Below, one piece after another: positions 33,269 to 42,903 of a stretch of 64,000 nucleotides of DNA. Position 1 is the first letter of the stretch; each line of letters begins with the position of its first letter. The position numbers and the translations under genes were made by a program. Under the pieces are notes generated by a model. The model saw only the letters and a program-made list of their open reading frames with translations. It had not been told where the DNA came from and ran no database searches. Source of the DNA: Bifidobacterium pluvialisilvae (GTDB lineage Bacteria; Actinomycetota; Actinomycetes; Actinomycetales; Bifidobacteriaceae); contig NZ_JAHBBI010000008.1 of NCBI RefSeq assembly GCF_019331695.1, forward strand, positions 101,212 to 165,211. The letters are read 5' to 3'.

Positions 33269-35458
33269 TTACAGCAGTTTCGTGCTTTCGATGGTGCGCA
33301 CATACCACGTGTTGAACTTCACCAGCGGCTTGCGCAGCACCAGCCCCAGCAGCAGCGTCGGCAGGATGAACAGCAGCAGGGCGCCGATCTCACGCCAGTA
33401 GTCGTTGTCGTAGATGCCGAACATGGCCGCGCGCATGGCGCTGATGGAATGCGTGATGGGCAGGAACGGACTGATGTCGGTGAAGAACTGTGGCATCACC
33501 GCCAGCGGATACGCGCCTCCGGACCCGGATATCTGCACCACGAGGAACAGCACGCCGATGGCCTTGCCCACGTTGCCGAACGATACGACCAACGTATAGA
33601 TCATGAAGATGAACACCAGTCCCGACAGCCATCCGGACAGCATGTACAGCCACGGATGGTTCGCCTGCACGCGCAGGAACAACAGGTTGCCGAGCAGCAC
33701 GCACGAGCTTTGCAGCAGCGACAGCACGGCGAAGATGCCGAACCGTCCCAGATACAGCTGATGCGGCCGCACCCCCGGCCCCAGCTTCGCGCGAATGCGG
33801 CGGGAGACGGACGTTTTCAATGTCACCGCCATCAGCAGCGAGCCCACCCACAACGGCAGGAACGTGTAGAACGGGCTGAGCGAAGAACCGAAGTTCTCCG
33901 ACGGGAACACGGCCTTGCGTGTCACCCCGACCGGCGCGGCCAGAGACTTCGCCAACGATTCGGCGTCGCCGTCCAGCACCTTCTTCAGCGCCGTGCTGTC
34001 GCCGTTCTTCAACGCGGTTGTGATGTTCTTCGACAGCGCCTTCAACGTGTTCGCCGCATCCGCCAGTTCGGAGCCGGTCGTGTTCAGCGTCTTGCGCACG
34101 TCGCTCAGCTTCGTGCCCGCCGAAGCCGAGGAGTCCGCCAGGTCGTTCACCGCGGCGTCCAGATCGGCGGCGCCGGACTTCATCAGCGTGGCCGATTCGG
34201 CCACGTCCGTAGCCAGATCGTTGATCTGCGGTTTGAGTTTGGTGTCGAAATCGGTTTTCAGACCGCCGATGCTGCTGTTCGCCTGCTTCGCCAACTTGGC
34301 TATGTCGTCGCGGTCCTTCTGCGCGGTGGCGTTGCCGGATTCGATGGTGTTCGCCGCCGAGTTCAGCTTGTTCTTCAACGCGGTCTGCACGGTCACGATG
34401 GCGTCGATCTTCGCCGTGATGCGGTCCACCGCCTGCTTGGCCACATCGGTGGTCAGGTTGCCGCGCAGCGCCTCGAGCTCCTTGCCGATGCGCTGGTATT
34501 CGCCGATCTGGTCGCCGATGGTCGTGGCCTGGTCGCGCAACGCCTTGGCGCTGTCCTTGGTCTGCGTGCCGATGTTGGCGTATACGTCGTCGATGCTGGA
34601 CGACACCGCGTCGTAGCTGCTGGCACTGGACTGCAATGCCGTGGACAATGCGCCCGTGGACGCCTTGAGCGCGTCGCCGATGGTGGCGCCCGCCTGCTTG
34701 GTCTCGTCCAGCGTCGTGCCGGCCGACTTGGCCGAGCCCGACGCCTGCCGCAGCAGTTTCGACGAGTTGCCGATCAGCGACTGCGCCGAATCGGTGAGCG
34801 ATGCGTACGTGCCCACGGTGTTCGACGCGTCGGCCAGCTGGTCGGCCATGTCGCCGATGTGCCCGGCGAGGTTCGCGATGCTGCTTTTCGCATCCGCGTC
34901 GTCAAGATAGTCCGAGAACGAGGAGACGATGTTCAACGCCACGTTCGACAGGGTGGTGGCGAACATGAGGTTGATGCGCGCGGCCACCTGGTCCGCGCCC
35001 TGACCGGTGAGCTGCGGGGCCAGCGCGTTCTTCTTCTGGTTCGTGTAGTACGTGAGCTTCGCATGGTCCACGTCGGACGAGAAGAACGTCATCATGTCCT
35101 TGCTGAAGCTTTTCGGAATCACCACGGCCGCATAGTATTTGCCGGATTTCGTGCCGTCGATGGCGTCGGCCTCCGTGGTGAACGTCCAGTCGAGCTGGTC
35201 GTTGGCGCGCAGTTCGGAGATCACCTGGTCGCCGACGTTCACCTTCAGCGGCACGAGGTCGCTTTTGTATCCGGCGTCGGTGTTGGCCACCGCGAACTTC
35301 ACGTTCTTCGTGTTGCTGAACGGATCCCATGCGGCGGTCACGTTGAACCAGGTGAACAGGGACGGCAGCGCCACGAGTCCGATGACGATGATCACGGAGA
35401 CGACGTTGCTGGTCATGCGCCTGACGTCGCCGGTGAACAGCTTCCATATCGTGCTCAT
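33269..35458 (-). CDS. YhgE/Pip domain membrane protein (downstream member)
   Basis: 729 residues. One N-terminal membrane helix (VVSVIIVIGLVALPSLFTWFN) is followed by an extracellular region of about 450 residues, mostly helical heptad-like sequence rich in Ala, Asp, Ser and Thr. Five to six C-terminal membrane helices follow, typical of the ABC-2-like YhgE/Pip fold. Its start overlaps the stop of the upstream paralogue by 4 bp (ATGA). The family includes phage-infection proteins of lactococci and ESX/type VII-linked proteins; the general function is unknown. The pair may form a heterodimeric surface complex. Confidence 0.88.
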   Translation of the reverse strand: MSTIWKLFTGDVRRMTSNVVSVIIVIGLVALPSLFTWFNVTAAWDPFSNTKNVKFAVANTDAGYKSDLVPLKVNVGDQVISELRANDQLDWTFTTEADAIDGTKSGKYYAAVVIPKSFSKDMMTFFSSDVDHAKLTYYTNQKKNALAPQLTGQGADQVAARINLMFATTLSNVALNIVSSFSDYLDDADAKSSIANLAGHIGDMADQLADASNTVGTYASLTDSAQSLIGNSSKLLRQASGSAKSAGTTLDETKQAGATIGDALKASTGALSTALQSSASSYDAVSSSIDDVYANIGTQTKDSAKALRDQATTIGDQIGEYQRIGKELEALRGNLTTDVAKQAVDRITAKIDAIVTVQTALKNKLNSAANTIESGNATAQKDRDDIAKLAKQANSSIGGLKTDFDTKLKPQINDLATDVAESATLMKSGAADLDAAVNDLADSSASAGTKLSDVRKTLNTTGSELADAANTLKALSKNITTALKNGDSTALKKVLDGDAESLAKSLAAPVGVTRKAVFPSENFGSSLSPFYTFLPLWVGSLLMAVTLKTSVSRRIRAKLGPGVRPHQLYLGRFGIFAVLSLLQSSCVLLGNLLFLRVQANHPWLYMLSGWLSGLVFIFMIYTLVVSFGNVGKAIGVLFLVVQISGSGGAYPLAVMPQFFTDISPFLPITHSISAMRAAMFGIYDNDYWREIGALLLFILPTLLLGLVLRKPLVKFNTWYVRTIESTKLL

Positions 35459-38184
35459 GCGTCATTCCTCCCTTCGGTCTTTTCCGTCACGGTGCCGGTA
35501 CGGCCGTCGTCGTCTCTCGCTTCGTCGTCTCTTGACTCGCCGCCCGCGGTCGAGGCCGCGTGCCGCGGCCTGCGCTGCGGTTTCGGCGGCGTCCACGAGA
35601 TGTTCTTCAGCCGGTCGCGCACCGAGAACATGGACCGGATGTCGTCGTCGTTCATCGAACCGAGCAGCAGCTGACGTTCGATGTTGTCGCGAATGTATTC
35701 GATGGCGATGAGGAATCCGATCATGAGGAGAATCCAGATGGCCCACGAGGCGAGGATGATGGCCTTGCCGTTCGGACTCACGAAGTTCGGGCTCACCGAG
35801 AACAGCACGATCAGCACGCACGGCACGATGACGCCGGCGACGATGGCCCCCACCTTCAGCCGTGGATACAGCCGGGCGAACTTCATGGCGCGATGATGGA
35901 TCGCCGCACGATACTCCGCCCGGTTCGCCATCGCGCGGATGGCCTGCGAGAACCGGTACCGGTGGAACGGCGCCTGTACCTCCTCGCCGATGATCATGTC
36001 GCTCTGCGCTATCTCCCTGGCGAACAGACGGTTGAGGTTCGTCAGATACGGCCGCAGCAGCAGTCCGAGGATGAAGCTCAACGCGGCGAACACGAGCAGA
36101 TGGCCCACGGCCACCGCATAATGGTTGCCGTAGAAGCCGCCAATGGTCTCGCGCAGCGCGTCGATGCTGTACGTGAACGGGAAGAACGGGTAGAGCCTGC
36201 GGAAGAACGCCGGCATCATCTCGATTGGGTAGAGGCCCGAAGCGCCCGGTATCTGCACGATGATGAGCACCACGCACAACGCCTTGCCCACGTGCTGGAA
36301 CGTCACCGACAGCGCGTAGAGAATACTCAGATACGTGAGCGACGAGAGCACGCCCGTGGCGATGAACGCCGGCACGTTCGCGGCCTGCACGCCGATGACC
36401 AGATCGCCCACGCAGCATACGATGCCCTGCAAGACCGCCAGAATGGAGAGCAGCAGCCACCGGCCCATGTACGCCTGCCCCACCGTCAGCCCGGGGATGC
36501 CCTCGTCGTCCGCCTCCAGCTTGACGATGACCATGAGCACGAACGCGCCCACCCACAGCGACAGGTCGGTGAACAGCGGCGCCATGCCCGAACCATACGA
36601 GTTCACCGGATACAGGGCGTGCGTGCGCAACGTGGTCGGCGCGAACATGAAGTTCGCGATCTTCTGCGCATCCAGCTTGCCGTTCTTGGTGAGCTTCTGC
36701 CATGCGGCTGACGTGGACAGCGCCGCCACATCGGTTTTGGCGGTGGACAGGTCGTCGCCGATGTTCTTCAGCGTGCCGTCGGTCTGCCGCAGCGCCTTGG
36801 ACGTCGTGGCCAGCGTGGAGTCCAGCTGGTCGAGGATCGCCTTGGTCTGGTCGATGAGCCCCTGCTGGCTGGTGATGGCTCCGCTCAGCCCGTTCGCCGT
36901 CGAGCTCAGTTGGGCGAGTCCGCCATTGACCTGTGGGATCGTGGCGGAGCCCAGCGTGGACCGATAGCCGTCCACCGTGTTCAGCGTGCCCTGCGCCGCC
37001 GCGGTGATGGTATCGGCCGCGTTGGCGACCGACGTGGCGGTTTTGCCAGTGTCGTCGTTGAGCGTACCGAGATTGTCGAGCGTCTGCTTGACGGCCTGAT
37101 TGGTATGCTTCAAGCCGCTTTTGCCGTCGCCGTCATGGCCGTTGAGCAGCTGGTCCAGCTGCGTGTAGGCGAGCGAGTCCTTTGGCAGCGCCTGCTGGAT
37201 GTCCTCCAGCTCGGTGATGATCTCGGCGTTCTGCGTGTTGATGTCCTTGCCGGTCGCCAACGCCGCCCCCACGCTGCCCTGCGCCGTGGTGATGGTCGCC
37301 GCCGCCTTGCCTACGGAGAGGTTGGCCTTCGCCGCGGACTGCGACATCAGCCGCGAGCCGTTGTCCAGCGTCGCGCCCATCGATGACGAGAATTTCGTCA
37401 GCGAATCGCTGGTGCTGGTCAGCAGTTTCGATGTGCCCTGCAGTCCGTGGCTGATGATTTCGGCCTGCCTGGTGGCCTTGTCCAGCGTGGTTTTCGCGTT
37501 CTGCGCCTTCCGCCGGGCCGTGGTCACCGTGTCGTCGAGGTCGTCGATGGCGTCGCGCGCGTCCTCGATGTTGCCCTCCGAACGTCCCAGCGCCTTGACC
37601 GTGTTGGACTGGGCGGCGCTCACCTTGCCTTCGGCCTCGGCGAGCTTGGTGTTCACCGTGGACGACACGACCTCGCTCACCGTGGAGACGAACGTGCCGT
37701 TGATCTGCGTCGACAATGTGGACGAGCCGACGTCCGTGATCTTCGGTGCGATGGCGTTCGCCTTCTCGTTGACGTAATACTCCAGCTTCGGCTGCTGGAA
37801 ATCGCCGGAGATGATGGTCGCCAGCTTGGCGCTGAAATCCTTCGGAATCACGAACGCCGCGGAACTCTTCCCCGTCTTCACCTCGTCCATGGCCTGGTCG
37901 CGACTGACGAAATGCCAGCCCAGCTGGTCGTTCGCCTTCATGGCCGTGACGATCTGGTCGCCGAGGTCGAGCTTGCCGAGCGTATCGTTTGTCGTGCCCT
38001 TGTCCTCGTTGACTACGGCCACCTGGATCGACTTCGTATTGCCATACGGATTCCAGAACCCGTAGATGTTGAACCACGCGTACAGCGACGGAATCACGAC
38101 GAGGCCGGCGCAGATCACCCACGCGGCCGGCACCCGGAGCAGACGCAGAACATCACGCCTGACCAGTCGGAATACATTCCCCAC
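35455..38184 (-). CDS. YhgE/Pip domain membrane protein (upstream member)
   Basis: 909 residues starting with a GTG at 38184 behind AAGGGAG, a clear ribosome site. Architecture matches the downstream paralogue: N-terminal helix (VPAAWVICAGLVVIPSLYAWFNIYG), an extracellular coiled region to about 520 with repeated LDQLDSTL-type heptads, and a multi-helix C-terminal half. It is longer because of an added membrane helix pair near the end and a Glu/Asp/Arg-rich cytoplasmic tail of about 70 residues. Both proteins share a DQ(L/V)... region after the first helix. It is the first gene of the operon that ends with the TetR regulator. Confidence 0.88.
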   Translation of the reverse strand: MGNVFRLVRRDVLRLLRVPAAWVICAGLVVIPSLYAWFNIYGFWNPYGNTKSIQVAVVNEDKGTTNDTLGKLDLGDQIVTAMKANDQLGWHFVSRDQAMDEVKTGKSSAAFVIPKDFSAKLATIISGDFQQPKLEYYVNEKANAIAPKITDVGSSTLSTQINGTFVSTVSEVVSSTVNTKLAEAEGKVSAAQSNTVKALGRSEGNIEDARDAIDDLDDTVTTARRKAQNAKTTLDKATRQAEIISHGLQGTSKLLTSTSDSLTKFSSSMGATLDNGSRLMSQSAAKANLSVGKAAATITTAQGSVGAALATGKDINTQNAEIITELEDIQQALPKDSLAYTQLDQLLNGHDGDGKSGLKHTNQAVKQTLDNLGTLNDDTGKTATSVANAADTITAAAQGTLNTVDGYRSTLGSATIPQVNGGLAQLSSTANGLSGAITSQQGLIDQTKAILDQLDSTLATTSKALRQTDGTLKNIGDDLSTAKTDVAALSTSAAWQKLTKNGKLDAQKIANFMFAPTTLRTHALYPVNSYGSGMAPLFTDLSLWVGAFVLMVIVKLEADDEGIPGLTVGQAYMGRWLLLSILAVLQGIVCCVGDLVIGVQAANVPAFIATGVLSSLTYLSILYALSVTFQHVGKALCVVLIIVQIPGASGLYPIEMMPAFFRRLYPFFPFTYSIDALRETIGGFYGNHYAVAVGHLLVFAALSFILGLLLRPYLTNLNRLFAREIAQSDMIIGEEVQAPFHRYRFSQAIRAMANRAEYRAAIHHRAMKFARLYPRLKVGAIVAGVIVPCVLIVLFSVSPNFVSPNGKAIILASWAIWILLMIGFLIAIEYIRDNIERQLLLGSMNDDDIRSMFSVRDRLKNISWTPPKPQRRPRHAASTAGGESRDDEARDDDGRTGTVTEKTEGRNDA

Positions 38185-38241
38185 GTCGCCACTCCCTTAT
38201 CCATCTCGTTTATCTCATCCCGCCATACGACATCCGTAAAG

Positions 38242-38290
38242 CTACGCTAATCGTAGCACTACGCAGTACGTAGCACTACGTTGTCCGTAG
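38242..38290. promoter_or_regulatory. Array of three CTACG-N5-CGTAG operators
   Basis: Three 15-bp palindromes, CTACGCTAATCGTAG, CTACGCAGTACGTAG and CTACGTTGTCCGTAG, start at 38242, 38259 and 38276, exactly 17 bp apart. Arms are identical while the centres differ, as expected for protein-binding sites. They lie 58-106 bp upstream of the YhgE start. The TetR protein encoded in the same operon is the obvious candidate to bind. I could not place -10 and -35 with confidence. Confidence 0.75.
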
Positions 38291-38439
38291 CCATACATGT
38301 CGAATCATCACAAGGAGAACCATCGAACGGTCGCAAGATGACGGGACCGTGAGAATATTCGTCCGCGGCTCACATCCTCGCGCCCGCGGACGATAGACTG
38401 AACGCAGTCATGGGGATGCTGCAACGTAAGGAGGACGAC

Positions 38440-39189
38440 ATGCCTTCACATCGCGCCGGAGATCATATCGACGACTCATACCGTGGCGGCCGCGCATCAG
38501 GGGCGAACATGCTCTGCAAGACGTTCTGCGTCATCGCCGGCGTACTCGCCGTACTTGCCGGAGCCGCCGCGGCGGTCCGGGCCATCGCGCCCGCCGCACT
38601 GCCCATCGTCGGTGGTCAATCGACCTCCACATGGCTCACCTTGGCCGTCATCGCCGCGGTCGCCACTCTCATCTTCGTCATCATCGCACGCGTCACCGCG
38701 CCCATCGACCGCAAACGCGGCGCCGCCACCACATGGGGTGTCATCGCCATCGTACTGTCGCTGCTGCTGTCCTGCCTCGGCTTCCTCGTCGGCAACATGT
38801 TCAACGACGGCATCGTCAAACCCGCCGTCCGCGACGAAGCCCCCATCAGCGACACCACCGCCATGCAAACCGGCATGGAAGGCGTCTTCGGCGCCTGCAC
38901 CAGCGACTGGCAGAGCATCAACGCCAGCCAATACCCCGGCGTCAAATCCATCGCCATCTGCAAGCAGACACGCGTCGCCTACGCCGTCTTCGACAACGAC
39001 AGCGCCATCAACCTCTACAAGACCCCGCTCGCCACCCAGGCCTCCAAACTCCTCGACCAATACTCCGGCGAAGTCGGCGACACCAAATACGCCATGCTCA
39101 TCGGCAAACGCTGGGTCATCGTCGGCGAACAAACCAAGATAGAGAAGCTGCAGCGTTCATGGGGCGGCACCATCAACACCATCGAATAA
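38440..39189 (+). CDS. Three-helix membrane protein with C-terminal extracellular domain
   Basis: 249 residues from the ATG at 38440; TAAGGAGG at 38427-38434 sets this start. Three membrane helices lie at about 25-48, 65-88 and 98-122, followed by a domain of about 125 residues. The domain has GACTSDWQSINAS, SIAICKQTRVAYAVF and ends YAMLIGKRWVIVGEQTKIE..QRSWGG. The ending and the two Cys residues match the protein at 31366, which has a different membrane part. The protein is therefore a second carrier of the same extracellular domain. Function unknown. It is transcribed divergently from the YhgE operon. Confidence 0.75.
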   Translation: MPSHRAGDHIDDSYRGGRASGANMLCKTFCVIAGVLAVLAGAAAAVRAIAPAALPIVGGQSTSTWLTLAVIAAVATLIFVIIARVTAPIDRKRGAATTWGVIAIVLSLLLSCLGFLVGNMFNDGIVKPAVRDEAPISDTTAMQTGMEGVFGACTSDWQSINASQYPGVKSIAICKQTRVAYAVFDNDSAINLYKTPLATQASKLLDQYSGEVGDTKYAMLIGKRWVIVGEQTKIEKLQRSWGGTINTIE

Positions 39190-39589
39190 ACAGCGCGATG
39201 GGCATCCTCCCGCGCGGCTGAGCCCTCGATGCCTGTGACCGTTTGCGCTGCGCGTCAGCGGCTCCCTCTGACGAGGGAGCTGTCACGCCTACGGCGTGAC
39301 TGAGGGAGAGATGACTGCATAATGGGTCGCGTTATCCGTATGGCTGGGGATTCGATGTCTGTGGCCGGTCTGCGCAACGCGTCAGCGGCTCCCTCTGACG
39401 AGGGAGCTGTCACGCCTACGGCGTGACTGAGGGAGAGATGACTGCAAATGGGTCGTTATCCGTATGGCTGGGGATTCGATGTCTGTGGCCGGTCTGCGCA
39501 ACGCGTCAGCGGCTCCCTCTGACGAGGGAGCTGTCACGCCTACGGCGTGACTGAGGGAGAGACCACCGTGTCTCAGCTAAACTCATCCC
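39190..39589. repeat. Three tandem 124-127 bp units with CTCCCTC palindromes
   Basis: The GGCTCCCTCTGACGAGGGAG element recurs with start points at about 39260, 39387 and 39511, each followed by the same flank (GACTGCA, then GGGTCG.TATCCGTATGGC, CTGGGGATTCGATGTCTGTG). The unit has clearly been duplicated twice. No gene is present. Confidence 0.85.
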
Positions 39590-39958
39590 ATGAAGGACTA
39601 CAACAAGGGCAGCGTCGCCCGCGCACGAAAACTGCGCCGAGAAATGACCCCATGGGAACGCAAACTATGGTACGGGTTCCTCCGCAAGCATCCGATCCGT
39701 TGGCAACGACAAAAGCCATTGGGAAACCGCATCGCGGACTTCTATTGCGCGAAAGCCCGGCTGGTGGTGGAGCTCGACGGCGGCGGACACTACACGGCCG
39801 AGCAGATGGAAGCCGACCGGCTCCGAACGATTGAGCTCAACGAGATGTCGCTGCACGTTCTGCGCTATACCAACCGCGAAATCGATACGCGGTTCGCCGA
39901 AGTCTGCGACGTCATCGACCGGGTTGCGCGTGAGAGGTTGGCGGTGCTTGGGCGGTAG
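39590..39958 (+). CDS. DUF559 domain protein (Vsr-like nuclease fold)
   Basis: 122 residues; ATG at 39590. It fits DUF559: RARKLRREMTPWERKLWYGFLR, KPLGNRIADFYCAKARLVVELDGGGH and a final LRYTNREI. The D...ExD/GGGH arrangement resembles the Vsr/PD-(D/E)XK fold, with Asp in ADFYC and Glu/Asp in VELDGG. Such proteins are common, short and of uncertain role, often thought to be nucleases. It is flanked on both sides by palindromic repeats, which suggests a mobile or unstable locus. The reading frame is intact. Confidence 0.88.
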   Translation: MKDYNKGSVARARKLRREMTPWERKLWYGFLRKHPIRWQRQKPLGNRIADFYCAKARLVVELDGGGHYTAEQMEADRLRTIELNEMSLHVLRYTNREIDTRFAEVCDVIDRVARERLAVLGR

Positions 39959-39978
39959 CAGCTGCGGACGTTGTCCAT

Positions 39979-40112
39979 CTCTCCCTCAGTCCGCCTACGG
40001 CGGACAGCTCCCTCGTCAGAGGGAGCCGCTGGCGCGTTGCTGAGAGTCGGATTGCCTGCGTCGCGGTCCATCTCCTGTCATCCTGAGCGAGCGCAGCGAG
40101 TCGAAGGATCTT
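39979..40112. repeat. Inverted CTCCCTC element and half GTCATCCTGAGCGAGC element
   Basis: A leftward GGCTCCCTC-family copy lies at 39979-40028 (CTCCCTCAGTC to CAGAGGGAGCC), then a half GTCATCCTGAGCGAGCGCAG element at 40076-40112. It lies between convergent genes. Confidence 0.75.
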
Positions 40113-40170
40113 CCGTCCCTCCGATCACAACACTGCTCCCTTGTCAGGGGGCTGGCGCGTTGCCGAGAGC

Positions 40171-40809
40171 TTACATTGCGCCGGAATCGCTGCTGGAACC
40201 GGAGCCGCTATCGCTGTTGCCGGAGCTGGAGCCAGGCAGTGAGCCGGAACCATTGCCGCTGTTGCCGCTGTTACCGTTGCCGCTATTGCCGTAACCGTAT
40301 CCGTTGCCGCGATAAGGCATCTGCATGTACTGGCCGTACTGCTGGCCGTCATCGGACTCATGAATTGCCGAGAAGATGGCCGCGCCTCCCAGACCACCCA
40401 GCAATCCGCACACCAGAGCCACCACGGCCACCGAAGCCAGGCTCCGGCCCTTCAGCCCCGTCATCGTCGCAAGACGCTGGCCCTTGGGCTTGGCGGGCTT
40501 AGGTACTTGGGTGTTCGTGCCGGCGTTCACATACCCCTGCTGCGGGTAGGTCTGATACGGCTGCGGCGCCCCCTGTCCCTGTTGTGGCGCGTAGGTCGGC
40601 TGTGCGCCCGGAACCGGGCCGTACCCCTGCTGTTGCGCCGCCTGCGCTTGCGGTTGTTGTGCCGGCTGCGCTTGTTGCGGTTGCGGCTGCTGTGCCTGCG
40701 TCTGCTGCGCACCGGCCCCGGAATTGACGTTCGTATTGGTCGTATTGACGGCGTTGCCGTTGTTGTTGCTGTCGCCGTTGTTGATGTTATTGCTGACGTT
40801 ATCGGTCAT
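40171..40809 (-). CDS. Asn/Gln-rich single-pass membrane protein
   Basis: 212 residues from the ATG at 40809, with CTAAGGAC upstream. The first 110 residues are Asn-, then Gln/Pro/Ala-rich and surely disordered. A membrane helix (SLASVAVVALVCGLLGGLGGAAIF) follows at about 135-158. The outside part is only 50 residues of Gly, Asn and Ser with SGNGSG-type repeats. The head and helix resemble the N-terminus of membrane-bound HtrA-like proteases of bifidobacteria, but no protease domain follows. It may be a shortened paralogue or a different protein. Function unknown. Confidence 0.65.
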   Translation of the reverse strand: MTDNVSNNINNGDSNNNGNAVNTTNTNVNSGAGAQQTQAQQPQPQQAQPAQQPQAQAAQQQGYGPVPGAQPTYAPQQGQGAPQPYQTYPQQGYVNAGTNTQVPKPAKPKGQRLATMTGLKGRSLASVAVVALVCGLLGGLGGAAIFSAIHESDDGQQYGQYMQMPYRGNGYGYGNSGNGNSGNSGNGSGSLPGSSSGNSDSGSGSSSDSGAM

Positions 40810-41586
40810 GATGCGGTCCTTAGGGGAGAACATTCGTTGTACTGCTGATTCTCAGTAAACGATGCCCGTCACAAGACCGACTGAATCGTCGCGCAACGTC
40901 CTCTGCGACTTTTGCCGATGTATCGTCAAAGTTTCCTGAACATCACCTGAACTCGACTCGTGACGGAGTGTCATCGTCCGGCTGGAGAATTCGACGTACC
41001 GTTGTACGCCTTCATTCTCCGGCCGGCCGATGCCACACGCGTCACGAGCGGGTCGTACCGTCACGAGCCGATTTGGTGTGTCGCACTGTCTGAGTGGCGC
41101 GTCAGCGGCTCCCTCTGACGAGGGAAGGAAGTGGCGTCGGGTTGGAGGGGTGAGATCCTTCGACTCGCTTCGCTCGCTCAGGATGACAGAAGGTGGGGCG
41201 TGATGCCGCACGCGTCACGAGCCGATTTGGTGTGCTGCGCTGTCTGAGTGGCGCGTCAGCGGCTCCCTCTGACGAGGGAAGGAAGTGGCGTCGGGTTGGA
41301 GGGGTGAGATCCTTCGACTCGCTTCGCTCGCTCAGGATGACAGAAGGTGGGGCGTGATGCCACACGCGTCACGAGCCGATTTGGTGTGTCGCACTGTCTG
41401 AGCGGCGCGTCAGCGGCTCCCTCTGACGAGGGAGCTGGCCGCCGAAGGCGGACTGAGGGAGAGACCCCGTCGCAACCCTTCATAGGTGAATTGGTGCGTG
41501 ATGTGTGTGGCGTCGGTCGGATGGAAGGCGAAGGCGTATATCAATACGTCGAGTCTTCCCATCGACCGACGCCACTCCATTACGTA
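40810..41586. repeat. 777-bp gap with a 154-bp tandem repeat
   Basis: Copies of a unit starting GTCACGAGCCGATTTGGTGT begin at 41060, 41214 and 41368, exactly 154 bp apart. Each unit fuses a CTCCCTCTGACGAGGGA half-element with a half of the GTCATCCTGAGCGAGC family (CGCTCAGGATGACAG). The third copy instead carries a full CTCCCTC element (about 41416-41466). Short open frames here only translate the repeat. The sequence 40810-41059 shows no gene and contains CGTCACGAGC-like fragments. Confidence 0.85.
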
Positions 41587-42780
41587 TCAATTCACGCCGT
41601 ATTCCTCTTTGGCGAACTTCTCCAGCGCCGGGATCGAACGCTTCACCTTTTCGGTGTCGATGCAGTAGGCCATGCGGAAGTAGCCGGGCACACCGAAGCT
41701 GTCGGACGGCACGAGGATGAGGTCGTGCTCCTTGGCCTTGAGGCAGAACGCGGTCGCATCGTCCTCCAGCGCCTTGGGGAAGATGTAGAACGTGCCGCCG
41801 GGGCGCACCACGTCGAAGCCGATGCCGGTCAGGGCGTCGTACAGCAGGTTCATGTTCGTCTCGTACACGGAAAGGTCGGCGGTCTTGTCCAGCACCTTGG
41901 AGACGCCCAGCTGGATGGAGCTCGGCGGGCAGTTGTGTCCGGTGCCGCGCGAGATCTGGCCCATCATCGGCACCAGCAGCTCGGCGTCGGTGGCCTTGGG
42001 GTTCACCGCCACATAGCCGATGCGCTCGCCGGGCAGCGACAGCGACTTCGACCACGAGTAGCAGGTGAGCGTGTTGTCGTAGTATTTCGCCGGATACGCC
42101 TGCGTGCCGCCGTCGAACACGATTTCGCGGTACGGTTCGTCGCTGACGAGGAAGATGTCGTGGCCGTATTCCGTCTGCTTGGCGCGCAGGACGCCGGCGA
42201 GCCTTTCCAGCGTTTCGGCCGAGTACACGGCGCCCGACGGGTTGTTCGGCGTGTTGATGAGCACGGCCATGACGCCCGGGTTCAATGCCTTCTCGAACGC
42301 CTCGAAGTTGATTTGGAAGTTCTCCGTGTCTGCCGGGACGATGGTCAGCTTCGCGCCGGTGCCCTTGACGTACGGCTGGTATTCGGGGAAGTACGGCGCG
42401 AACGTGATGATCTCGTCACCCGGCTTCGTCACCGCGCGCATGGCGTGCGCGAGCGCGCCGGCCGCGCCGGTGGTGGGGAAGATGTGGTTGCCGGTGTAGT
42501 CCATGCCGAAGCGTTCGTTGAGGTTCGCGGCGATGGCGTCCTTCACTTCGGGGATGCCGAGCGAGGGGGAGTAGCCGTGGATGGCCACCGGGTCGCCGTG
42601 CTCGTACAGGTCGACCATCGCGTCGGTGAACGCCGCGGGCGCCGGCACCGAGGGGTTGCCGAGACTGTAGTCGAACACGTTCTCGTAGCCGATCTCCTTG
42701 CCGCGCGCGGTCGCGTATTCGCTGAGTTCGCGAATGACGGACTTGCCGCCGAGCATCGCCTTGTAATCCTCGTTGATCAT
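41587..42780 (-). CDS. PLP-dependent class I/II aminotransferase
   Basis: 397 residues; ATG behind AGGAG. Fold-type I features are clear: SLGNPSVPAP near 39, TTGAAGALAHAMRAV (cofactor phosphate region), INTPNNPSGAVYS, LVSDEPYREIVF, and SWSKSLSLPGERIGY, where the Lys forms the Schiff base with PLP. R372-type substrate binding near FRMAYCI completes the set. The family transfers amino groups between amino acids and keto acids in the cytoplasm; the substrate cannot be told from sequence. The gene stands alone between a repeat-rich gap and the methyltransferase gene. Confidence 0.92.
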   Translation of the reverse strand: MINEDYKAMLGGKSVIRELSEYATARGKEIGYENVFDYSLGNPSVPAPAAFTDAMVDLYEHGDPVAIHGYSPSLGIPEVKDAIAANLNERFGMDYTGNHIFPTTGAAGALAHAMRAVTKPGDEIITFAPYFPEYQPYVKGTGAKLTIVPADTENFQINFEAFEKALNPGVMAVLINTPNNPSGAVYSAETLERLAGVLRAKQTEYGHDIFLVSDEPYREIVFDGGTQAYPAKYYDNTLTCYSWSKSLSLPGERIGYVAVNPKATDAELLVPMMGQISRGTGHNCPPSSIQLGVSKVLDKTADLSVYETNMNLLYDALTGIGFDVVRPGGTFYIFPKALEDDATAFCLKAKEHDLILVPSDSFGVPGYFRMAYCIDTEKVKRSIPALEKFAKEEYGVN

Positions 42781-42903
42781 GCCGTGACTCCTGTTCTGTT
42801 GTACATATATTCGCGTGTCTCCCGCGCGTATGCGTTATGCACGTCCCGATGCTTGCCGTTTTACCATGACGCGGCGAAGTGACGCGGACGCCATTCCACA
42901 CCG

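Noticed and set aside
33449..35674. Long plus-strand reading frame opposite the YhgE genes
   Set aside because: It is an antisense shadow of GC-rich coding sequence; no signal, domain or ribosome site is present.
41102..41483. Three short reading frames in the 154-bp tandem repeat
   Set aside because: They are identical translations of the repeat unit (about 75-120 codons) with no independent coding signal.
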